The notes under the pieces were generated by a model. That model did not search any database. It was given only the letters and a program-made list of their open reading frames with translations, and was not told the origin of the DNA. A DNA stretch of 64,000 nt, taken from assembly GCA_035476635.1 (NCBI GenBank), contig DATILI010000180.1, positions 4,345 to 68,344 of the forward strand. The letters run 5' to 3'. The position numbers and the translations under genes are program-made. Shown in pieces: positions 16,258-24,721 of this stretch (its first letter is position 1; every line of letters begins with the position of its first letter). This DNA comes from DATILI01 sp035476635. GTDB taxonomy: Bacteria; Pseudomonadota; Gammaproteobacteria; Burkholderiales; Burkholderiaceae_C.

Positions 16258-16905
16258 ATGATGAAGCGTCTGGTTGCCTTGTTGTTCGTTGCCGGCTGTG
16301 CTCCCTGGGCTGGCGCTGCCGGTCTCAAAAGTCTTGAGAACTTCGTCAAGACCGTGAACACCGGCCGTGCCGAATTCACCCAGGTGGTCACGGCGCCGCC
16401 CAAAGAGGGGCTGGCTGCGCGCAGCAAGACCTCCAGCGGCAGCTTTGAGTTCCAGCGGCCCAACCGCTTCAAGTTCATCTACAGGAAGCCGTTCGAGCAA
16501 GCCATCGTCGCCGACGGGCAAACCCTGTGGCTGCACGATATCGATCTGAATCAGGTAACGGCGCGCAAGCAGGCGCAGGTGCTGGGGTCGACCCCGGCGG
16601 CATTGATCGCCTCCAGCGTCGACCTGCGTGCGCTCCAGGCCGACTTCACGCTGCAGGACGCGCCCGACAAAGACGGCCTGGAGTGGGTCACGGCCACGCC
16701 CAAGGCCAAGGATGGCCAGCTGCAGTTCGTGCGCGTGGGCTTCACGCCCTCGGACAAGGGTGGTGAATTGGCGGCACTGGAAATCGTCGACGGCTTCGGC
16801 CAGCGTTCGCTGATGCGCTTTGGCAAACTGGAAGTCAACCCTGCGCTGGCGGCCGACACTTTCCAGTTCAAGCCACCGCCGGGTGCCGACGTGAGCCGGC
16901 AGTAA
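16258..16905 (+). CDS. lolA: Outer-membrane lipoprotein carrier protein LolA
   Basis: A periplasmic chaperone that ferries lipoproteins from LolCDE to LolB. The protein has 215 residues. The signal peptide is at residues 1-21 (MMKRLVALLFVAGCAPWAGA). The body shows the LolA pattern FVKTVNTGRAEFTQVV, SGSFEFQRPNRFKFIYRKPF and VADGQTLWLHDIDLNQVTAR. It starts 3 nt after ftsK, so the two are translated from one message. Either of two adjacent ATG codons could initiate. Confidence 0.95.
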   Translation: MMKRLVALLFVAGCAPWAGAAGLKSLENFVKTVNTGRAEFTQVVTAPPKEGLAARSKTSSGSFEFQRPNRFKFIYRKPFEQAIVADGQTLWLHDIDLNQVTARKQAQVLGSTPAALIASSVDLRALQADFTLQDAPDKDGLEWVTATPKAKDGQLQFVRVGFTPSDKGGELAALEIVDGFGQRSLMRFGKLEVNPALAADTFQFKPPPGADVSRQ

Positions 16906-16920
16906 TCGTTTCAGCAGCCT

Positions 16921-17325
16921 TTACTTCCACCGCTCCGGCGGCAGCGTCAGGTATTGCGCCGTGCCATGGCCAAAAGACCAGTCCTCGCGCGTGTTTTCCA
17001 CCAGCATCACCGTGGCATCACCGGGCAGCACATTGGCCTCGCTGGCCAGCAACTCCGTCAAGCGCGCATAGAACACCTTTTTCTGCGCGGTGGTCCGGCC
17101 GCTTGCCAAAAACACCTGGACCACCACGATGCCGTCGCTGCGCGCGCCGTCGAGATAGTCCGGGTTGTAGTCCAGGCGGTTGGGCGCATGTTCGGTAATG
17201 ACCTGAAAGCGGTCGCGCTCGGGTGTATTCATGCACTCCACCAGCGCCTGGTGCACCGCGTGGCCGATGCCGGTGATTTCGTCTTCGGGGCGTCCCTGGA
17301 TGATGTCGATGCGAACGAAGGGCAT
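16921..17325 (-). CDS. Tautomerase-family protein
   Basis: A 134-residue protein beginning Met-Pro (MPFVRIDIIQGRPEDEITGI). After Met removal the N-terminal Pro would be the catalytic base of the tautomerase superfamily. The length is about twice that of 4-oxalocrotonate tautomerase and matches fused-repeat members such as MIF-like or cis-CaaD-like proteins. The substrate is unknown. The ATG at 17325 follows a purine-rich ribosome site. It is convergent with lolA (15 nt between stops). Confidence 0.85.
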   Translation of the reverse strand: MPFVRIDIIQGRPEDEITGIGHAVHQALVECMNTPERDRFQVITEHAPNRLDYNPDYLDGARSDGIVVVQVFLASGRTTAQKKVFYARLTELLASEANVLPGDATVMLVENTREDWSFGHGTAQYLTLPPERWK

Positions 17326-17404
17326 GGCCTTCTCCTTTCGGGGCAGGTTTGATCTCCTCCACAATATACCCACCCTTGCACGACGACCACGACCTCTTGC
17401 CGCC

Positions 17405-18733
17405 TTGAGCACCGCCGCCATCTCCCACCAGCCCCTGGCCGAACGCCTGCGTCCCAAGACCCTGGGCGAGGTCACGGGCCAACAGCACCTGCTCGGCGAG
17501 GGCATGGCGCTGCGCATCGCGTTCGAATCGGGCCAGCCGCATTCCTGCATCCTCTGGGGCCCGCCGGGCGTAGGCAAGACCACCATCGCGCGCCTGATGG
17601 CCGATGCATTCGACGCCCAGTTCATCACCATCAGTGCCGTGCTTGGCGGCGTGAAGGACATCCGCGAGGCAGTGGAGCAGGCGCAGATCGCGCAAGGCAC
17701 GGCGCTGGAAAGCGCCTCTGGCGCCGGTGGCCGGCGAACCATCGTGTTTGTCGACGAAGTCCACCGCTTCAACAAGAGCCAGCAAGACGCTTTCCTGCCG
17801 CATGTGGAGTCGGGCTTGTTCACCTTCATCGGCGCCACGACCGAGAACCCGTCGTTCGAAGTCAACTCGGCTTTGCTGTCGCGTGCCGCGGTCTATGTGC
17901 TGCAACCACTGTCGGAAGAAGATTTGCAGCAGATCGTGGCCAAGGCCCTGGCGATTGGCGCGATCCCCGAGATCGAAGAAAGCGCGGCCAGGCGCCTGAT
18001 CGCGTATGCCGATGGCGACGCGCGCCGTCTGCTCAATACGCTGGAGACGCTGGCAGTGGCCGCGCATAAGGAAAAGCGCGCGCAAATCGACGACGCCTGG
18101 CTGCTCAAGGTGCTGGGCGAACGCCTGCGTCGCTACGACAAGGGCGGCGAGCAGTTCTACGACACGATCTCGGCCCTGCACAAATCGGTGCGCGGCTCCG
18201 ACCCCGATGCCGCGCTGTACTGGTTCGTGCGCATGCTCGACGGCGGCGCCGACCCACGCTACCTGGCACGCCGGCTGATCCGCATGGCCAGCGAAGACAT
18301 CGGCCTCGCCGATCCGCGGGCGCTGCGCCTGGCGCTGGATGCGTCCGAAGTCTACGAACGGCTGGGTACGCCCGAAGGCGAACTGGCGCTGGCCGAATGC
18401 GTGATCTACCTGGCGGTGTGCCCGAAGTCCAACGCGGTGTACGCCGCATTCAACGAGGCCAAGGCCCTGGTGAAAAAGGACGGCACGCGGCCGGTACCGA
18501 TGCACCTGCGCAATGCGCCGACCCAACTCATGAAGGAGCTGGACTACGGCAAGGGCTACCGGTATGCCCACGATGAAGAAGGCGGGTTCGCAGCTGGCGA
18601 ACGCTATCTGCCGGACGGCATGGCAGCGCCTGGCTTCTACCGCCCGGTGGACCGCGGCCTGGAAATCAAGATTGCGCAAAAGCTGGCCGAGCTGCGCGCA
18701 CGCAATACAGGCGCCGACGCGGGCAAGCCCTAG
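17405..18733 (+). CDS. rarA: Replication-associated recombination protein A (RarA/MgsA)
   Basis: An AAA+ ATPase acting at stalled replication forks, a clamp-loader-like homologue of WRNIP1. With this start it has 442 residues, close to the family size. The N-terminal PLAERLRPKTLGEVTGQQHL, Walker A GPPGVGKTTIARLM, Walker B IVFVDEVHRFNK and sensor region FIGATTENPSFEVNSALLSR are intact. The C-terminal tetramerisation region follows (DDPR-type segment ALYWFVRMLDGG). The true start is uncertain: TTG 17405 gives the family-like N-terminus, while ATG 17324 would add 27 residues and overlap the divergent tautomerase start. Confidence 0.93.
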   Translation: MSTAAISHQPLAERLRPKTLGEVTGQQHLLGEGMALRIAFESGQPHSCILWGPPGVGKTTIARLMADAFDAQFITISAVLGGVKDIREAVEQAQIAQGTALESASGAGGRRTIVFVDEVHRFNKSQQDAFLPHVESGLFTFIGATTENPSFEVNSALLSRAAVYVLQPLSEEDLQQIVAKALAIGAIPEIEESAARRLIAYADGDARRLLNTLETLAVAAHKEKRAQIDDAWLLKVLGERLRRYDKGGEQFYDTISALHKSVRGSDPDAALYWFVRMLDGGADPRYLARRLIRMASEDIGLADPRALRLALDASEVYERLGTPEGELALAECVIYLAVCPKSNAVYAAFNEAKALVKKDGTRPVPMHLRNAPTQLMKELDYGKGYRYAHDEEGGFAAGERYLPDGMAAPGFYRPVDRGLEIKIAQKLAELRARNTGADAGKP

Positions 18734-19216
18734 CTAAACCGGGATCCGGGTTGTCTCGAAGACTTCCTTCAGGCACACAAAGGTGCGAACCTGCCGCACC
18801 CCCGGCAGCCTGATCAGTTGTGCCCCGTGCAATTCGTTGAACGTGTCGATACCCTGGATGCGCAGCTTGACGAAGTAGTCAAATTCGCCGGTGACCAGTT
18901 GCACCTCAAGGCAGCCCGTCACATCCGCCACCGCCTTCTCGAAGGCGGCAAAAGAATCGGGTGTGGAGCGGTCCAGCACGACCCCGATGATCACCAGGCC
19001 GTTGTAGCCCAGCGCGCGCGGATCCACCAGCGCCACGGTTCGGCGAATGAACCCAAGCTGCTTGAGCCTGGCCACGCGACGAGAGCAGGCGGGCGGGCTG
19101 AGATTGGTTTTCTCGGCCAGGTCGATATTGGGTTGCGACGCGTCCTCCTGCAGCAGGCGCAGCAGTTTGCGGTCGATCCGGTCGAGCGTTGAATTTGCCG
19201 CTGGAGAAGTTTTCAT
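18734..19216 (-). CDS. acdR: Lrp/AsnC-family regulator of ACC deaminase (AcdR)
   Basis: A 160-residue Lrp-type protein. The N-terminal HTH is at about residues 12-60 (LDRIDRKLLRLLQEDASQPN, TNLSPPACSRRVARLKQLGF) and the C-terminal RAM ligand domain at about 75-150. The assignment as AcdR rests on its divergent position directly next to acdS, an arrangement established for ACC deaminase regulation in Pseudomonas and Burkholderiales. It would sense nitrogen or leucine status and bind the AT-rich intergenic region. The ATG at 19216 is preferred over GTG 19225. Its stop codon abuts that of rarA. Confidence 0.88.
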   Translation of the reverse strand: MKTSPAANSTLDRIDRKLLRLLQEDASQPNIDLAEKTNLSPPACSRRVARLKQLGFIRRTVALVDPRALGYNGLVIIGVVLDRSTPDSFAAFEKAVADVTGCLEVQLVTGEFDYFVKLRIQGIDTFNELHGAQLIRLPGVRQVRTFVCLKEVFETTRIPV

Positions 19217-19359
19217 TAGTTTCACAAAACAAGAAAAAATTGAAATGAATTACTGGAGACAGGAAAAATTAGACCAAATTGTCAGTTTATGTTGGTCAAT
19301 ATGCAATTCATTCCATCCTCGTGTCCATACGATCTAAGGTTCCAACAGGAGAATGTTTG
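19217..19359. promoter_or_regulatory. acdR-acdS divergent control region with nested inverted repeats
   Basis: A 143-nt AT-rich region, unlike the GC-rich surroundings. AATGAATT (19244-19251) and AATTCATT (19305-19312) form an outer inverted repeat. GACCAA (19272-19277) and TTGGTC (19292-19297) form an inner one. Lrp-type regulators bind such AT-rich dyads. A ribosome site AGGAG precedes the acdS ATG. Confidence 0.65.
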
Positions 19360-20388
19360 ATGCCAACAGAACTGAATTTGCAAAAGTTTCCGAAACACCA
19401 GCTGACTTTCGGCCCCAGCCCGATCCAGCCATTGCCGCGCCTGAGCGCGCATCTGGGCGGCAAGGTGGAGCTCTTTGCCAAGCGCGAGGACTGCAACAGC
19501 GGCCTGGCGTTCGGCGGGAACAAGACGCGCAAGCTCGAATACCTGATTCCTGAGGCGCTGGCCCAAGGGTGCGACACCCTGGTGTCCATCGGCGGCATCC
19601 AGTCCAACCAGACGCGCCAGGTCGCCGCGGTCGCTGCCCACCTGGGGCTCAAGTGCGTGCTGGTGCAGGAGAACTGGGTGAACTACTCCGACGCCGTTTA
19701 CGACCGCGTCGGCAACATTGAGATGTCGCGCATTCTCGGCGCGGACGTGCGACTGGATGCGGCGGGCTTTGACATCGGCATTCGCCCCAGCTGGGAGCAA
19801 GCCATGGAAGACGTGCGCAAAGCCGGCGGCAAGCCGTTCCCGATTCCGGCCGGATGCTCCGAGCATCCGCTGGGTGGCCTGGGTTTTGTCGCCTTCGCCG
19901 AAGAGGTGCGCGCGCAGGAGGCCGAGCTCGGCTTCAGGTTCGACTACATCGTGGTCTGCTCGGTCACCGGCAGCACGCAGGCCGGTATGGTCGTCGGCTT
20001 CGCGGCGGACGGTCGCGCGGACCGGGTCATCGGCATCGATGCGTCCGCCAAGCCGGCGCAGACCAAGGCGCAGATTCTTCGGATTGCGCAGAACACCGCC
20101 AAATTGGTTGAACTGGGGCGCGAGATCACGGAAAAAGACGTCGTCCTCGATACCCGCTTCGGCGGGCCCGAATACGGGCTTCCGAACGAAGGAACGCTTG
20201 AGGCCATTCGCCTTTGCGCCCGCCAGGAGGGCATGTTGACCGACCCGGTGTATGAGGGTAAATCGATGCACGGCATGATCGAGATGGTCCGCCAGGGCGA
20301 GTTTGCGCCAGGCTCGAAGGTGCTCTATGCGCACCTGGGCGGCGTGCCCGCACTCAATGCCTATAGCTTCCTGTTCAGGAACGGTTGA
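19360..20388 (+). CDS. acdS: 1-Aminocyclopropane-1-carboxylate (ACC) deaminase
   Basis: A PLP enzyme that cleaves ACC, the plant ethylene precursor, to 2-oxobutyrate and ammonia (cytoplasm). The protein has 342 residues, close to the typical 338. The PLP Lys lies in AFGGNKTRKLEYL, the active-site Ser in GGIQSNQTRQVAA, and NYSDAVYDRVGNIEMSR plus PEYGLPNEGTLEAIRLCARQ are characteristic of true AcdS rather than D-cysteine desulfhydrase. The C-terminal end LYAHLGGVPALNAYSF is also diagnostic. A good AGGAG ribosome site supports the ATG at 19360. It is a marker of plant-associated bacteria. Confidence 0.93.
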   Translation: MPTELNLQKFPKHQLTFGPSPIQPLPRLSAHLGGKVELFAKREDCNSGLAFGGNKTRKLEYLIPEALAQGCDTLVSIGGIQSNQTRQVAAVAAHLGLKCVLVQENWVNYSDAVYDRVGNIEMSRILGADVRLDAAGFDIGIRPSWEQAMEDVRKAGGKPFPIPAGCSEHPLGGLGFVAFAEEVRAQEAELGFRFDYIVVCSVTGSTQAGMVVGFAADGRADRVIGIDASAKPAQTKAQILRIAQNTAKLVELGREITEKDVVLDTRFGGPEYGLPNEGTLEAIRLCARQEGMLTDPVYEGKSMHGMIEMVRQGEFAPGSKVLYAHLGGVPALNAYSFLFRNG

Positions 20389-20572
20389 TCAGGCCGGATC
20401 GATGCCACGCGCGCATTGAACCCATGCCCCAGCATGAGGCGCGGCACCGATCCCGCTCGCCCCGTCCAGTGGTTTTTCTAATTGAAGCAAGCTTGTATTC
20501 AGAAACGCTAATGCACCCAAAAAGCCCCTGATACGCCCGTTGGTCGAGGGTAAACCCCGGAGAAACACCCGG

Positions 20573-20600
20573 TTTTGACCCATTCACCCTTGGCTACAAT
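20573..20600 (+). promoter_or_regulatory. Candidate sigma70 promoter of the liv leader
   Basis: TTTTGA (20573-20578) and TACAAT (20595-20600), 16 nt apart. Transcription would start near 20607, only a few bases before a terminator stem at 20611. Confidence 0.45.
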
Positions 20601-20610
20601 TCCCCCCACA

Positions 20611-20644
20611 AACCCGCCACCGGCTGAACACTGGCGGGTTTTTT
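20611..20644 (+). terminator. Intrinsic terminator / attenuator upstream of livH
   Basis: A 9-bp perfect stem, AACCCGCCA (20611-20619) and TGGCGGGTT (20632-20640), with a 12-nt loop, followed by an unbroken T-run (20639-20644). It lies 112 nt upstream of livH and 222 nt after acdS. It may terminate acdS, or act as an attenuator in the livH leader given the promoter just upstream. Confidence 0.85.
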
Positions 20645-20755
20645 GCTAGCTGACAGACGGGGCTCACAAGGCCGCACCGCGGATCCGACGCAAGGTCGGG
20701 CTTCGGCGGGTGTCATTTGGCGGATGGGCCGGTATCAAAACGGAGAATCAATTTT

Positions 20756-21685
20756 ATGGAAATCTTGCTACAGCAGATCATCAATGGTCTGGTGCTCGGC
20801 AGCATGTACGCACTCGTGGCCTTGGGCTACACCATGGTGTACGGCATTATCAATCTGATCAATTTTGCGCATGGTGAAGTGCTGATGGTGGGCGCGCTCA
20901 CCAGCTGGACCATCATCGGCCTGATGAAGGAATCCATGCCGGGCACGCCGGGCTGGATCGTCCTGTTCATCGCGCTCATCATTGCCTGTGTGGTCGCCGC
21001 GGCGCTGAACTTCGTGATCGAAAAGGTCGCCTACCGTCCGCTGCGCAACAGTCCCAAGCTGGCCCCCTTGATCACCGCCATCGGCATGTCCATCCTGCTG
21101 CAGACGCTGGCCATGATCATCTGGAAGCCCAACTACAAGCCGTATCCCACGCTCTTGCCCTCGACGCCGTTCGACGTCGCCGGCGCGGTGATCACACCCA
21201 CTCAAATCCTGATCCTGGGCCTGACGGCGGTATCGCTTGCCGTTCTGATGTGGCTGGTGAACTACACGCGCCTGGGCCGCGCCATGCGTGCCACGGCCGA
21301 AAACCCGCGCGTTGCGGGCCTGATGGGCGTCAAGCCCGACATGGTGATCTCCGCCACCTTCATCATCGGCGCCATCCTGGCCACCATTGCCGGCGTGATG
21401 TATGCATCCAACTACGGCACCGTGCAGCACACTATGGGCTTCCTGCCCGGCCTGAAGGCCTTCACGGCGGCCGTTTTCGGCGGCATCGGAAACTTGGCGG
21501 GCGCGGTGGTCGGCGGCATCCTGCTGGGCCTCATCGAGTCCATCGGCTCGGGCTATATCGGCGTGCTCACCGGCGGCGTGCTGGGCAGCCACTACTCGGA
21601 CATCTTTGCCTTCATCGTGCTGATCATCGTGCTCACGCTGCGGCCCTCCGGCCTGCTGGGTGAACGCGTGGCCGACCGCGCCTGA
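20756..21685 (+). CDS. livH: Branched-chain amino-acid ABC transporter permease LivH
   Basis: An inner-membrane permease of a HAAT-family ABC importer, 309 residues, the standard LivH length. Eight or so hydrophobic segments are visible. The motifs GLVLGSMYALVALGYTMVYG, INLINFAHGEVLMVGA and AVFGGIGNLAGAVVGG are characteristic. The ATG at 20756 is chosen; the longer frame upstream lacks similarity. It is the first gene of livHMGF. No LivJ/K-type binding-protein gene lies next to it. Confidence 0.95.
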   Translation: MEILLQQIINGLVLGSMYALVALGYTMVYGIINLINFAHGEVLMVGALTSWTIIGLMKESMPGTPGWIVLFIALIIACVVAAALNFVIEKVAYRPLRNSPKLAPLITAIGMSILLQTLAMIIWKPNYKPYPTLLPSTPFDVAGAVITPTQILILGLTAVSLAVLMWLVNYTRLGRAMRATAENPRVAGLMGVKPDMVISATFIIGAILATIAGVMYASNYGTVQHTMGFLPGLKAFTAAVFGGIGNLAGAVVGGILLGLIESIGSGYIGVLTGGVLGSHYSDIFAFIVLIIVLTLRPSGLLGERVADRA

Positions 21686-21699
21686 TTCGGGAGAACAAG

Positions 21700-22788
21700 A
21701 TGTTGAAACAACAAAACAGAACCACGGTCCTCATCGTCTCGGCGATTGCGCTCCTGATCCTGCCGCACATCCTTCAGTACTTCGGCAACGCCTGGGTGCG
21801 CATCGCCGACACGGCCTTGCTGTATGTACTGCTGGCCCTGGGCCTGAACATCGTGGTTGGCTATGCCGGCCTGCTGGACCTGGGCTTTGTCGCCTTCTTC
21901 GCCTTGGGTGCCTACATGTTCGGCCTGTTGGCGTCGCCTCACCTGACCGACACCTTCCCGGCAATTGCCGCCATGTTCCCCAACGGGCTGCACTCGCCGT
22001 TGTGGCTGGTCATTCCGCTGGGGGCGGGGCTTGCGGGCTTCTTCGGCATTCTGCTGGGGGCGCCTACCCTGAAGTTGCGTGGCGACTACCTTGCCATCGT
22101 GACCTTGGGCTTCGGCGAAATCATCCGCGTGTTCCTGAACAATCTGGACCACCCGATGAACATCACCAATGGGCCCAAGGGCCTGAACCAGATCGATTCG
22201 ATCAAGTTCTTCGGCCTCAATCTGGGCAAGACGCTGAGCATAGGCGACTATGACATCAGCTCGGTGACGCTGTACTACTACCTGTTCCTTGCCTTGGTCG
22301 TGGTCAGCGTGATCGTCTGCCACCGGCTGGAACTCTCGCGCATCGGACGCGCCTGGATGGCCATTCGCGAAGACGAGATCGCGGCCAAGGCCATGGGCAT
22401 CAACACCCGCAACATGAAGCTGCTGGCCTTCGGCATGGGCGCTACCTTCGGCGGCGTGGCGGGCGCGATGTTCGCGGCCTTCCAGGGTTTTGTCTCGCCC
22501 GAATCGTTCAGCCTGATGGAGTCGGTGATGATCGTCGCCATGGTCGTGCTGGGCGGCATCGGCCATTTGCCCGGCGTGATCCTGGGCGCCGTGCTGCTCG
22601 CATCATTGCCCGAGGTGCTGCGCTACGTGGCCGGCCCGCTGCAGGCCATGACCGACGGGCGGCTGGACTCCGCCATCCTGCGCCAGCTGCTGATCGCGCT
22701 GGCCATGATCATCGTCATGCTGATGCGCCCGCGCGGCCTGTGGCCGTCGCCCGAGCATGGCAAGTCCCTGCAGAACGCCAAGAAATAA
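21700..22788 (+). CDS. livM: Branched-chain amino-acid ABC transporter permease LivM
   Basis: The second permease subunit of the HAAT-type importer, 362 residues. The hydrophobic core begins at about residue 10. LNIVVGYAGLLDLGFVAFFA and TLKLRGDYLAIVTLGFGEII are LivM signatures. RIGRAWMAIREDEIAAKAMG is the cytoplasmic coupling helix contacting the ATPases, and VMIVAMVVLGGIGHLPGVI ends the core. It lies 14 nt after livH and 14 nt before livG. Confidence 0.95.
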   Translation: MLKQQNRTTVLIVSAIALLILPHILQYFGNAWVRIADTALLYVLLALGLNIVVGYAGLLDLGFVAFFALGAYMFGLLASPHLTDTFPAIAAMFPNGLHSPLWLVIPLGAGLAGFFGILLGAPTLKLRGDYLAIVTLGFGEIIRVFLNNLDHPMNITNGPKGLNQIDSIKFFGLNLGKTLSIGDYDISSVTLYYYLFLALVVVSVIVCHRLELSRIGRAWMAIREDEIAAKAMGINTRNMKLLAFGMGATFGGVAGAMFAAFQGFVSPESFSLMESVMIVAMVVLGGIGHLPGVILGAVLLASLPEVLRYVAGPLQAMTDGRLDSAILRQLLIALAMIIVMLMRPRGLWPSPEHGKSLQNAKK

Positions 22789-22802
22789 GAGGGGCACGCT
22801 AC

Positions 22803-23585
22803 ATGACTCAAGCAAACAGAGACGTGGTGCTCAACGTCGCAGGCATTTCCAAGCGTTTTGGTGGCCTGCAGGCGCTTTCCGACGTAGGCATCACCATTGA
22901 ACGCGGCCAGGTTTATGGCCTGATCGGCCCCAACGGCGCGGGCAAGACCACATTTTTCAACGTCATCACCGGCCTGTACACACCCGACAGCGGCAGCTTC
23001 GAACTCGCGGGCAAGCCCTACCAGCCCACCGCGGTGCACGAGGTGGCCAAGGCCGGCATCGCGCGCACCTTCCAGAACATTCGCCTGTTCTCGGAAATGA
23101 CGGCGCTGGAGAACGTAATGGTCGGCCGCCATATCCGTACCAAATCAGGCCTTTTGGGCGCCATCTTTCGCACCCCCGGTTTCAAGCATGAGGAAGCCGC
23201 CATCGCCAAGCGTGCGCAGGAGCTGCTGGACTACGTGGGCATCGGCAAGTACACCGACTTCAAGGCTCGCACCTTGTCATACGGCGACCAGCGGCGCCTG
23301 GAGATCGCCCGCGCGCTGGCCACCGACCCGCAGCTCATCGCGCTGGACGAGCCGGCCGCCGGCATGAACGCCACCGAGAAGGTGATGTTGCGCGAGCTGA
23401 TCGACCGCATCCGCAAGGACAACCGCACCATCCTCCTGATCGAGCACGACGTGAAGCTGGTCATGGGCCTGTGCGACCGCGTGACGGTGCTGGACTACGG
23501 CAAGCAGATTGCCGAAGGTACGCCGATGGACGTGCAGAAAAACGAAAAAGTGATCGAGGCCTACCTGGGTACGGGGGGACACTGA
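22803..23585 (+). CDS. livG: Branched-chain amino-acid ABC transporter ATP-binding protein LivG
   Basis: An ABC ATPase of 260 residues. Walker A is GPNGAGKTTFFNVI, the signature LSYGDQRRLEIARAL, and Walker B LIALDEPAAGMN with the catalytic Glu. The LivG-specific GIARTFQNIRLFSEMTALEN (Q-loop) and LIEHDVKLVMGLCDRVTVLD are present. The start ATG 22803 follows AGAGGGG. livF begins 1 nt after its stop. Confidence 0.96.
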   Translation: MTQANRDVVLNVAGISKRFGGLQALSDVGITIERGQVYGLIGPNGAGKTTFFNVITGLYTPDSGSFELAGKPYQPTAVHEVAKAGIARTFQNIRLFSEMTALENVMVGRHIRTKSGLLGAIFRTPGFKHEEAAIAKRAQELLDYVGIGKYTDFKARTLSYGDQRRLEIARALATDPQLIALDEPAAGMNATEKVMLRELIDRIRKDNRTILLIEHDVKLVMGLCDRVTVLDYGKQIAEGTPMDVQKNEKVIEAYLGTGGH

Positions 23586-23586
23586 C

Positions 23587-24303
23587 ATGGCAAACACATT
23601 ACTCAAGGTCAGCGGCTTGAAAGTCGCTTACGGCGGCATCCAGGCGGTCAAGGGCGTCGACTTCGAAGTGCGCGAGGGCGAACTGGTTTCGCTGATCGGC
23701 TCCAACGGCGCGGGCAAGACCACGACCATGAAGGCCATTACCGGCACGCTCACGATGACCGATGGCGACATCGAATACATGGGCAAGAGCATCAAGGGCC
23801 AGGGCCCCTGGGACCTGGTCAGGCAGGGCCTGGCCATGGTGCCCGAGGGCCGCGGCGTGTTCACCCGCATGACCATCACCGAGAACCTGCTGATGGGCGC
23901 CTACATCCGGACCGACAAGGCCGGTATCGCCGCGGACATCGACAAGGTGTTCACCATCTTCCCGCGCCTGAAGGAGCGCAAGGACCAGCTGGCCGGCACC
24001 ATGTCCGGCGGCGAGCAGCAGATGCTGGCGATGGGCCGCGCGCTGATGAGCCGGCCCAAGGTGCTGCTGCTGGACGAGCCGTCGATGGGCCTTTCGCCGA
24101 TCATGGTGGACAAGATCTTCGAAGTGGTGCGCGACGTTTACGCCCAGGGCGTGACCGTCCTGCTGGTGGAGCAGAACGCCAGCCGCGCGCTGGCCATTGC
24201 CAACCGCGGCTACGTGATGGAGTCGGGCATCGTCACCATGAGCGGCGACGCCAAGGAAATGCTCAACGATCCCAAGGTGCGGGCGGCCTACCTCGGCGAG
24301 TGA
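23587..24303 (+). CDS. livF: Branched-chain amino-acid ABC transporter ATP-binding protein LivF
   Basis: The partner ABC ATPase, 238 residues. Walker A is GSNGAGKTTTMKAI. The LivF-type MVPEGRGVFTRMTITENLLM region, signature TMSGGEQQMLAMGRAL and Walker B VLLLDEPSMGLSPI follow. It completes the livHMGF importer. Annotated HAAT systems carry branched-chain amino acids, but many in this order carry aromatic acids, urea or amides, so the substrate is open. Confidence 0.96.
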   Translation: MANTLLKVSGLKVAYGGIQAVKGVDFEVREGELVSLIGSNGAGKTTTMKAITGTLTMTDGDIEYMGKSIKGQGPWDLVRQGLAMVPEGRGVFTRMTITENLLMGAYIRTDKAGIAADIDKVFTIFPRLKERKDQLAGTMSGGEQQMLAMGRALMSRPKVLLLDEPSMGLSPIMVDKIFEVVRDVYAQGVTVLLVEQNASRALAIANRGYVMESGIVTMSGDAKEMLNDPKVRAAYLGE

Positions 24304-24373
24304 TTCAGCGGCGCCGGTAGCCACAGGCGTGGCTATACTGGTACTCGATCTCCATTGCGAACAGGCTAGAGGC

Positions 24374-24721
24374 ATGGATCTTTTGTCTCGTGAATCGGGT
24401 TCGGTGCGCATAGTGGCCCCGAAAGGGCGGCTGGACCATGCGCACGCCCAGGCTTTCCTGGCGGCACTGTCGCCACACCTGGCCGACTGCAAGGCCGGCG
24501 GCGTTGCGATCGTTCTCGATTTTTCCGAAGTGGTCTACATCAGCAGCGTGGGTTTGCGCGCGCTGATGGTGGCCGCCAAGCAGGTTACCGAGCAGAGCGG
24601 GCGCATCGCCATCGCGGTGCTGACGCCGGTGGTGGCCGAAGTGTTCCAGGTCAGCCATTTCAATCTTGTGTTTCGCATCTTCGATACGGTGCAGGCTGCC
24701 GTGGTGGACATGGCGCCATGA
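24374..24721 (+). CDS. STAS-domain anti-sigma factor antagonist (RsbV-like)
   Basis: A 115-residue single-domain STAS protein. SVRIVAPKGRLDHAHAQAFL gives the first strand and helix. VLDFSEVVYISSVGLRALM contains the conserved Ser of the phosphorylation loop (SSVGL, as in SpoIIAA/RsbV). In partner switching, the unphosphorylated protein captures an anti-sigma kinase, and a PP2C phosphatase restores that form. Both partner types are encoded nearby (25682 and 29020). The ATG at 24374 is chosen over GTG 24329. It overlaps the next gene by four nt (ATGA), so the two are co-translated. Confidence 0.85.
   Translation: MDLLSRESGSVRIVAPKGRLDHAHAQAFLAALSPHLADCKAGGVAIVLDFSEVVYISSVGLRALMVAAKQVTEQSGRIAIAVLTPVVAEVFQVSHFNLVFRIFDTVQAAVVDMAP

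Larger units (their letters stand above)
20389..20755. other. Intergenic region between acdS and livH
   Basis: 367 nt without a convincing gene. The first 180 nt show nothing I can name. A promoter-like pair (20573-20600) is followed at once by an intrinsic terminator (20611-20644). The remaining 110 nt lead to livH and include a small CCGAC-GCAAGG-GTCGG-like fold around 20687. The livH ribosome site GGAG is near 20742. Confidence 0.6.

Noticed and set aside
14269..16536. 755-residue open frame on the minus strand opposite ftsK
   Set aside because: It is an antisense shadow of a high-GC gene. The translation is rich in His, Gln, Asp and Arg with no domain pattern, while the plus strand encodes a complete FtsK.
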